Assembly (NCBI GenBank): GCA_010093685.1 | Contig: MU006243.1 | Span: forward strand, 70,360 to 134,359 | From: Ophiobolus disseminans | Taxonomy: Eukaryota; Ascomycota; Dothideomycetes; Pleosporales; Phaeosphaeriaceae | DNA: 64,000 bases | Reading direction: 5' to 3' | Shown here: positions 56,035 through 64,000 of the stretch, one piece after another | Layout: each line of letters opens with the position of its first letter | Position numbering within the stretch: the stretch's first letter is position 1 | The notes under the pieces: model-generated | Told to the model about the DNA's origin: nothing | Databases searched by the model: none | Seen by the model: the letters and a program-made list of their open reading frames with translations, nothing else | Translations under genes and position numbers: made by a program

Positions 56035-58176
56035 ATGGATTTCTTGGAGCCTGAACGGAACCCAAATGCGCCGTTGCGCTTGTTATCACTGGATGGTGGA
56101 GGAGTTCGAGGATTGTCTTCGCTCATGGTACTCGACGATCTCATGGAGAATATAGCACAAGAAGAGAAGCGAATAGGACGGAGGGCACAGAATGATCACT
56201 CTCCACTCAGGCCTTGTGACTATTTCGATCTGTGAGTTGAACCCCCAAAGCCCCCCATCCCCAAAGCCTTTTCAGTTTACTAATATTTCTCCAGCATCGG
56301 TGGCACATCTACGGGCGGTATAATTGCAATCTTACTATCCCGCCTTCGCCTAGACTGCAAGCAATGTATAGGCATCTACACCAAACTCGCTGAACAAATC
56401 TTCAAACACGATCGGTCGTTCAAGGCATTTGGCATGAAGATCCCGACTGGAGCCACGCGATTCTCTGGTACTGTACTGGCTAATGCTATCAAATCTGCGT
56501 TGAAAGAGCTAGGCTTCAGTGAGAATGAACTCATGTGGGACGAGGCACTGTTTGAAGAGGTGCCAGAGGCAGGAGATCTCCCAAGAGATAGCATATGGGC
56601 CGATGCCGACACCGCGCAAAACAACGCTGTACTCACAGAGAGCCCAACCGCTACATTGAAGAACGTCTACGCAATCATGAACCAACCAGGCAAACCACCC
56701 AACACACCCGACCCAAAGGATCGAACACTCTACAGCGACTCCCCATTCTCGCCCACCCTCCCCAGCCGAACTGACACCTGGAAACTGCACTCACGCCAAT
56801 CCGTCCACCGCAAAGACAACGTGAAAGGCTGCCGCGGTTTCGTCCTAACATCCCTCAAAAACGCCCTCGGCCTCCCACGCATCCTCTCAACCTACGACCC
56901 CAACGACCGCAGCACCAAAATCTGGGAAGCCCTCCGCGCCACCTCTGCCGCCCCAACATTCTTCGAGGAAATGCAATTCGGCACCCCGAAAGTCTCCTAC
57001 CTCGACGGCGGCGTCGGCTTCAACAACCCCTGCGCAGAAGTCGACTACGCCGCCAAAGCCCTCTGGGAAGGCCGCTCCATCGGCGTCATCGTCTCCGTCG
57101 GCACAGGACTGCAATCCATCCCCTCAGTCCAAGCCATTGCGAACTGGCTCCCCTTCGGCCTAGGGACCGACATATCCCTCGCGTCTGCACTCGCCGGCAT
57201 GGCCACTTCCACCGCGCGCGTCGACAACGAGCTCAAGCGCATGTACAACAACAGCGACACCAAATACTACCGCTTCGACGTGGACCGGGGGCTCGCAAAT
57301 ATCAGTCTCGAGCAATGGATGAAGGAAGACGAAATGGCCGCCCTAACAGAACAATACATGCGCGACGCCCGCCAAATACGCACCGCCAAACAATTCGGCG
57401 AACTCATGGCCAAACTATCCGCCCTGCCTCCGCGCTTCTCCATCGCACCCACACACTTCCGCCCCGGCATATCCGGCCGCGCCCTCCTCGACCAATCCTT
57501 CTCACTCATCAACCTGGATTTCAAAACCGGAATGCCCCTCGGCGTCGTATCCTCGCTGTCAGACCTCCCCCGCATGTCCCAATTCCGCACCTCCTCGCCC
57601 TCGGGCGAAGGCGGCCTCGCGCTCGACGACGACGGACGCCTCAGGAAAATATACCCCGTCGCAGAGGACTTGGACCACGATGGGCGCCGCGAAGAAGCAG
57701 CCGTGTACCAGTGCGTACGCGCGGATAATATTTGCTTGCGCACGATAAAGACGGGCATTCCGCAGGGGAGGTATAAAGTGAAATTCATACTTGCGTTTCA
57801 TAACACTGTGGGCGCGAATGTCGGGCCCGCGGACGTCGTGTGTAGTGTAGGCAAACCCTTCGATCCGCGCACGTTTACCGGGCGCTTTGTGGATGTCAAG
57901 ATTACGCCGGATGTGGTGCCTGTGCTGTTGCAGCCGGATGCGGTGCGGGTGCGGGTGGGCACCAAGCGGTACGAGGAGAGTAAGGGGAAGGGGTGGCAGG
58001 AGATCGAGGGCGATGTGGATGTTAATGTGGGGTTGGATGGGGCGCTGGGGTTCATTGTGAGTAAGAAGTTTCGGGAGGGGCAGTTTGTGGATGGATGGAG
58101 TTTTGGGGGCGTGAGGTTGGAGCCGGTGTTTGGGGGGGCGGATGGGAGGGTGGGGAGTCCGAGGGTGGTGACTTGA
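56035..58176 (+). CDS. Patatin-like phospholipase with extra C-terminal module
   Basis: Patatin-like enzymes hydrolyse acyl chains from phospholipids or other lipids with a Ser-Asp dyad. Exons 56035-56231 and 56295-58176 give 692 residues. The oxyanion motif is DGGGVRG (residues 20-26), the nucleophile is Ser71 in GGTSTGG, and the Asp is Asp303 in LDGGVGFNNP, so the active site is complete. The patatin domain ends near residue 330, followed by about 200 residues with GISGRALLDQSF. A distinct C-terminal module from about residue 535 (GRYKVKFILAFHN, VCSVGKPF, DGWSFGGVRLEPV) resembles beta-sandwich lectin-like proteins of the phloem protein 2 type; this is a weak, pattern-based suggestion. No NB-ARC or ankyrin repeats are present. 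The gene ends 211 bp from the PKS-NRPS, tail to tail. Confidence 0.9.
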
Positions 58177-58387
58177 GGATGGGGATTTGTGTGGTGGTGT
58201 TGCGCGGGAATATGTGGAGGAACTATTGCTTTGTTGGGCGTTGGGGTCGTTGACCAATGATCAACCTGTATCGTTTACACGCCGCCTATGTTAGAATCTT
58301 GCGAACCAAACTAAGTTCAAAACTAATACACGACATACAACCGCAAAACTCCACTGAGAGGTCATACTATCCAAAGGTCACCTCACC

Positions 58388-61300
58388 CTACCTCCGTAGC
58401 CCCATCCCTTCAACCCCACCCATAGCCACAAAATCCGTACTAGTAAAATGCCAACTCAGCCCCTCCTTCTTCGCCCTCCCAGCCCACTGAAGCGGCGGCA
58501 GTCTCTCCAAAGCCTCAACGGCTGCCTCCCCACCTTCAGTCACTTCCTGGAACATGTCCATGTATTCCCCAACGCTTTCCATGCTCAGCTTGACCTTGGA
58601 CACGTAATGCATAAATTGTGGCACAGCGGATTTGTCTTCGAGTTGATCCAACGAGTCAAGAGTGTTGCTAACCAATTCTGCGGCTAGAGCGTCGGCGGGT
58701 GAGAGGTCGAAGGTACCTACCCAGCCGCTCGGAGCTGGCAGCGCCTTGAGGCGCAAGGCAAGGTCTCTCAATTCTTCCAGAAGTTCACCAGGCGGTGCGC
58801 TGTCGGTATCAGCAGTGGCAGGAACGAAGCGGTGGATGGAAACCGGGATGCTAAGCTCCTTTGCTGCGTTCTCCAAGTACACCTCGGACGCCCACTTAGA
58901 TGCTATATAGCCATTGGAGCCATCCGACGGAGGTGGGAATGCCGCGACAGACTCAGTTGGGTAGATGCCAGCGTCAGCATTGTCTCGGAGGAGGTGCACG
59001 CCGCCAGAAGAAATGAAGTGGACAGGCATCCGACGAATGGCGGCTAACTCGACGAGTGTCTTGGTCGAGTTGACATTAGGTCCGCGGAGGTTATCGTAGT
59101 AGTCCCAGAAAGCTCGATTAGCGCCGCTGTGCACGATCAGATCCGCGGTATCGGCGAGAGTGTCAAAGTCTTGTTGCGTCAAGCCTAGTCGTTGTTCGCT
59201 GAAATTGCCAGCATGTAGACGAAGCTTCTGAGACTGGCTGGCTGGGACACGAGGTGAGGATTCGGTGTGCTCTCGCAGTGCTACACAATGAATGATAGCA
59301 ACACGGTCATCGTCTGTGAGAGACTGCAGGATGCGTGAGCCCATGTAACCAGTAGCACCGGTCATGACAACAGTCAAGCCAGAGGTCTTCCTGCTCGGTA
59401 ACAAGGGTTGCGCATCGCTAAAATTCACCCCGGCTTGCTTAGCCAAAAGCGCTTTGGTTACGCTCGTCTCAGCCTGCCAGTCTATCGCAACGACAGACTC
59501 TCCTGAGTTGATTCTCCTCGCCATCGATGCCAAGCTGCTAGCATCGTACAGAGACATGACCGGGACATGGACGTTGAAGCGCTGGCGTATTAATCGCTGC
59601 AAGTGGACAAGGAGGTAAGAATTACCGCCGAGGTGGAAGAAGTCGCTAAGTGAAGTGATGCATGTGGCTTTCACAATGCTCTCGGGAAGGCACCCAGTCC
59701 AAACGTCTCGCAGCGCTAGCTCAGTTTCATTCATGGGCCCATCGTCCTCCCCAGCCCCTTGGGGTAACGGCAATGCTTCAACGGCGCGACGGTCTAGTTT
59801 GCCATGGGAGTTCAGAGGGAAAATGTCCGTCGCTATGAGCATGGCTGGAGTCATACAGCGTGGGAGGGGAAGTCGTCGAAGTAAGACCTTTAGGAAATCC
59901 TGCTTTTGAGCGCCAGGAAGGTCCTGTACGAACTCGACGAAAGCCACAAGAAAGTCTGGGTTATGCTTTACGACAGCGACAGCGGTTGTGATGACGCCGT
60001 CAGCAGCATCGATGATTGAACGCTCAATGTCCTCCAACTCTACGCGGACACCGTTGACCTTGACTTGCAGATTACCGGCAATCCTGCCTTTGAAGTAGAG
60101 TTGGCCATCCGCTTCGTATCGACCCATATCGCCGGAGCGGTACATTGTCGCGAGTTGTCCCTGGTAAAGGCCACTAGGCGTGAGTGTATCCTTGATGAAG
60201 GAAGTGGCGGAAAGCTCTGGCTTCTTGAGGTAACTCTCGATGTTACCGGCCCCAGCGATCAGTATCTCGCCACTCACGCCGGCTGGTACGGGTCTGAGGT
60301 CTTTGTCTACGACGTAGACGGCGATGTTTGATAATGGACGACCGATGGATATAGCGCCTTCCGAGTCCGCAAGGTCGATCTCTGTGCTAGTGACCACACC
60401 CGCTTCAGCCGGACCATAGACGTTGATCAACCGCAACCCCGGTCGATTAAGCTTCTTCTGGATGTCCTTCACCAGCGACTTGGTCAAAGTCTCTCCGCCG
60501 GAGAAGACATAGCGGAGGCTGGTCGCCGATGAAAGATGGGGCAATCCGTGCCCAATCCACTGCGAAAGCTCCGACGGAGTGGCATACACCCAGGTGATCT
60601 TTCGTGCTGCGATCATCTTGGTTATCTGCAGAGAATCTAATCGAGTCTCATGCGAGGCGATGTGTAACGTTCCCCCATTGAAAAGACATATGAACACCTG
60701 GTGCAATGCGACGTCGAAGCTTGCTGCGCTTTGTTGAAGAACTATCTCGGCTCCTATGGCGAACTTATCAGTAATTGCCTTGATCTGGTTCATGAGACTG
60801 GTATGCCGAATGGGCAGACCCTTGGGTGTGCCTGTGGATCCACTGGTGTAGAGAATAACGGCGATGTCGTCAGCAGCTGTATCCACGGAGCGTGACACAA
60901 CGCTGGTTTTTGACTTGAGAGCGGAGACGTCAATCAGGCTTTCGTCACTAACGCCGAGTTGTGATGCGGCCTCAATGGTATGTTTATGGCAAAGTATCGC
61001 AGAGGGTTCGCAATCCGCCACGATCTGCTGTAGTCGACCCGATACGACGCGAGTATCCAGTGGTAGATATGTGGCACCGATGCTCCATATCGCCAGGATC
61101 GAACACACAGAGTCTGCGCCCGGTTGCTGGTACACGCCTACGACTTGGTGCTGTTGTACACCAGCATCAATCAGCGAAGAAGCGAGTCGTTGAGAACGTT
61201 CCATCATTTGGGTGTAGGGAAGTGTATGTCCTTGATCGTCTACTAGGGCAGTGTGATTCTTCGAATCAGTAACGACCTCGTTGATTCGCTGCATGGCAGT

Positions 61301-64000
61301 TGATGGCCACTGCAACGGTACTGCATTACCTGGAACTGGTCAGCAGATGGCCAGGCATCTTGAAAAGAAATTGGCACGTACCCTGGCTCCATTTCATCAC
61401 GTTTTCGATGTCTGCTGGGTCGTACAGTGCGGGCTTGTTAATGCGCTCGCTGGCCGGCATGTCGGCACACAACTTGACCAGGCGGACAAAACTTTTGAGC
61501 AGGAACTTAACACCTGATTGTGCGTAGAGATACTGCTGACCTCGGAAGCGAATGTGAATCTCCTTTCCGGTAACGTCGTTGACATCCACGCCGAGGTCAA
61601 AAAAGTTGTGGGTTAAATGAGCAGAAACTTCTTCCTCGATCACACCAAGTCCATCAGGCAGGGGAAACCTGTGACTGATGTAATCCATAAATACCTGGAA
61701 TACAGGCGAGTGTGTTGCCGAGCGAGGAACATCGAGTTTGTCCAGCAAAGCGTTGAAAGGAACGCTCGAATTGGCAAGTGCCGCATAGGACTTTTTCTTC
61801 ACATCCTCAACCTTCTGCTTGAAAGTCTGATCTGCAGCCCGCTCAAACCGAAGAGAGAGCAAGTTGACCAGGTACCCGACCGTGTGCGCAACGCTCGGAT
61901 CCGAACGGTTCGCATCAGCAAATCCAATACAAAGCTCATCCGTATCCAGGAAGGCAAACAAGAACTCCCGCAAGACCGTCATGAAGAACTGGAACTTTGT
62001 GATTCGGAGAGCATTACACTGTTTGCGGATCTTTCGACTGATGTCGGCGCCAATCGTAGCCATCGGAGCTTCTTCGAGGTAGTAGCGTGTGATGGGTAAG
62101 CGAGAGGTTACTTTTGAGATTGGGAATAAAGGTATCGCATCTGGTATTCTTCCCAGTGCTTGTCGCCAATACTCCAACTCAGACGATCTACCCCCAGCGC
62201 GCATCTCTTGGTTTTGTTTGCGAATAACGTCCGTGAAGTGCGTCGTGACCGGCTGCAAGCGTTGGCCTTGGTATAGTGCATTGAGCTCGTCGAGTAGTAT
62301 GTTGAAGCTGAAACCGTCGATACTGATGTGGTGAAAGGCAAGCACAAGCCAATGAGAAATTGAGCTCATGCTGAGTAGTAAAATGCGTATCGTCTGACCA
62401 CTACTGATGTCAAAGACATCTTCACCGACTTCTTTGCAGACCGCCTTGGCATGGTCCGCACCCGTGACCTTGACAGTCTCAAGGCGAAGAAGCGATGTCT
62501 CTAGTACGCCTTGAGTAGGCTCGTTAGCGTTATCTGGGTCGATGAAAAAAGCTGTCCGTAGTGCTTCATGCCGCTGACCTAGCTCTTGCACAGCGCGAGA
62601 CAGGTCCGGAACTCTCATGTTCCCCTTCAGTGGAAGTCGAAACTGCATGTTAAGAATAGTAGGATCATCCAAATGCTTCACCATGAAGTAGAACTGGAGC
62701 GGGCCATAACCCATGTTGACCTTGCTGAGGTAGCTGAGTTTTGGTGTTGCAACTGATTCATCCTCACTACCAGCATCGCAGCTCTTCGGATCAATGGAAG
62801 GAACTGTCACGCTAGATGATTCAGAAGTTCCTTGGCTAGAGTCTGAGTTTTCAGTGGACGTCGGGACCGTGTCGATATCAGAGACGCTAGGTCCTGCCGC
62901 CGTGACGGCGTCACCCTCGTGGGCCTTGGGGATATCCTTTGCAGAAGCAACGGTGTCGGCACCTGGAGTATTGAAATTTTCAACAGCAGGAGACTGGTTT
63001 GTGATCGGCGCAGCTTCGGGAGCTTCACTTGCCACGGGAGTGTTCTTCTCTGCCACGTTAGGTATCAAAGTGGGACTCATACGCTCGACAGTGTCCTCAA
63101 CCATCTGAGCAACGGTTGCACCACCAAGAAGCTTGAGAACAGGCATGTCAAGATCGAGCTCCTTCGTAAACCAGACCCGCAAATCTACGGCGACCAGACT
63201 ATCGATGCCAAGATCGACAAGGCTTGTGTCTGGTGAGATAATGCCGTCCTCTGGAGACAAGCCTAGTTGTTTGTACAATTTCGCGATTAGCCCCTCTGTG
63301 AAAGTTGTTAGTGGCAAAGCATGTTAGCTTGGAAAGCACGTACTTGTCATCACTTCGGTAGCACCTTGCAGGGTAGTCTGCTCTTTCAGCTGTGCGCGAA
63401 CGGACACTGATTTACTTTGACCCTCTTCAATACCAGCACGCTTGGAGACCTTGTAATATGCGAGTCTAGGCATGTCGAGCCAGCCAGGAGGGTTGTCTTC
63501 TTGCTCTGGGTCGATGGGCCGGAGAGCAGATGCAACTTCATAGCACCTCCCAGATTGTGGCGGACCAGCAAGAACAGCTTCAGCAAAGAATTGGTGAAAG
63601 TCGTACTCGGAGATATTAGCATAACCCAGCTTTCCAAGGCGCTCAATGATATTACGATTAGTACGGTTGATGTAGCCGATGCCGAACACACCTAATAGAA
63701 ACACCGTCAGTGTAAGCCCATAATGGCTGCAACAGGGGGGGGGGCGGTGCACCGCCGCTTACCGGCCAAATGCATGACACTTCCGACAAGTCCACGTTTC
63801 CTTCTGCCTTCGACAACGCTTGTCATGAAGGCGTTCGCAGCCGCATAGCTAGTTTGACCAAAGTTTCCGGTAACGTATGCTAGGGATGAGAATGTGATAA
63901 AGAAGTCAAGGTCAGGTTTGTCGAACAGCTGATTCAGAAAGATTGTACCAGTAACCTTGGGTCGCAGAGTTCCTTCAAAATCTGCGTGCGACATTACGTT
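58388..64000 (-). CDS. PKS-NRPS hybrid synthetase, C-terminal part
   Basis: This is a multidomain synthetase joining a polyketide chain to an amino acid; it continues past the right edge. Visible exons are 64000-63763, 63691-63344, 63295-61382 and 61329-58388. In order are: the end of a ketoreductase (FSSLA and SYAAANAF at about 63880); an ACP with LGIDSL near 63200; a low-complexity Ser/Thr/Glu linker; and a condensation domain with the active motif HHISIDG near 62330. An adenylation domain follows (YTSGSTGTPKG, FDVALHQVF, NVYGPAEAG, YRSGDMGR, NSHGKLDRR), then a carrier with LGGNSY near 59620. The terminal thioester reductase has TGATGYMGS near 59350 and YIASK near 58900. The reductase suggests release as an aldehyde or by Dieckmann-type cyclisation. 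Core motifs are intact; A5 has Ala where Thr is usual. The product cannot be named from this part. Confidence 0.93.

Noticed and set aside
57559..58257. Minus-strand frame of 232 codons opposite the patatin gene
   Set aside because: It is His/Pro-rich shadow sequence. The patatin frame is clearly coding.
1..64000. tRNA genes and CRISPR arrays
   Set aside because: No B-box with a matching cloverleaf was found by eye, and no regularly spaced palindromic repeats with unique spacers exist. The 16.4-kb array is a continuous minisatellite.

Overview
The window is nuclear DNA of a filamentous ascomycete. Genes are interrupted by short introns (mostly 46-97 nt, GT...AG with CTAAC/CTGAC-like branch sites), intergenic regions are about 1 kb, promoters carry TATA boxes, and the gene set is fungal (SKN7 regulator, Zn2Cys6 factor, AA9 LPMO, INP1, UsgS-type membrane protein, PKS-NRPS). 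The style fits Dothideomycetes, probably Pleosporales. That placement is an inference from family resemblance, not from a database search.

Layout. 1-9.1 kb: the 5' part of a copper amine oxidase (-), an AA9 lytic polysaccharide monooxygenase (+), a Gly/Met-rich protein of unknown function (+) and a full-size White-type ABCG transporter (-). 9.1-20 kb is an accessory stretch without an intact large gene. It holds a DEDD-exonuclease-like pseudogene with five in-frame stops all explicable by C-to-T change, a second decayed gene with three frame breaks, diverged copies of one repeat in direct and inverted orientation, and several tandem repeats. 20-22 kb: a Zn2Cys6 transcription factor (-), then a 3.3-kb gene-poor gap.

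25-44 kb is a housekeeping block: CFT2 (mRNA 3'-end processing), two small proteins with matching TATA promoters, a membrane protein gene with a nonsense codon at an exon edge, an Ariadne-type RBR ubiquitin ligase, eIF2B-epsilon, and SKN7 divergent from a mitochondrial PRX5-type peroxiredoxin. SKN7 is a known regulator of oxidative-stress genes, so the shared 1-kb promoter with a peroxiredoxin is notable. 44-49 kb holds a kinase C-lobe relic, a 65-residue protein, an intact formamidase, and a decayed duplicate of the formamidase 3' end. 49-55 kb: a UsgS-like membrane protein head to head with INP1, then a Pro/Ser-rich protein with internal repeats.

56-64 kb: a patatin-like phospholipase with an extra C-terminal module, tail to tail with a PKS-NRPS hybrid (KR-ACP-C-A-T-reductase visible) that runs off the right edge. 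This is the visible edge of a probable secondary-metabolite locus. Exon coordinates were worked out by reading frames and splice motifs by eye; there is no transcript evidence.
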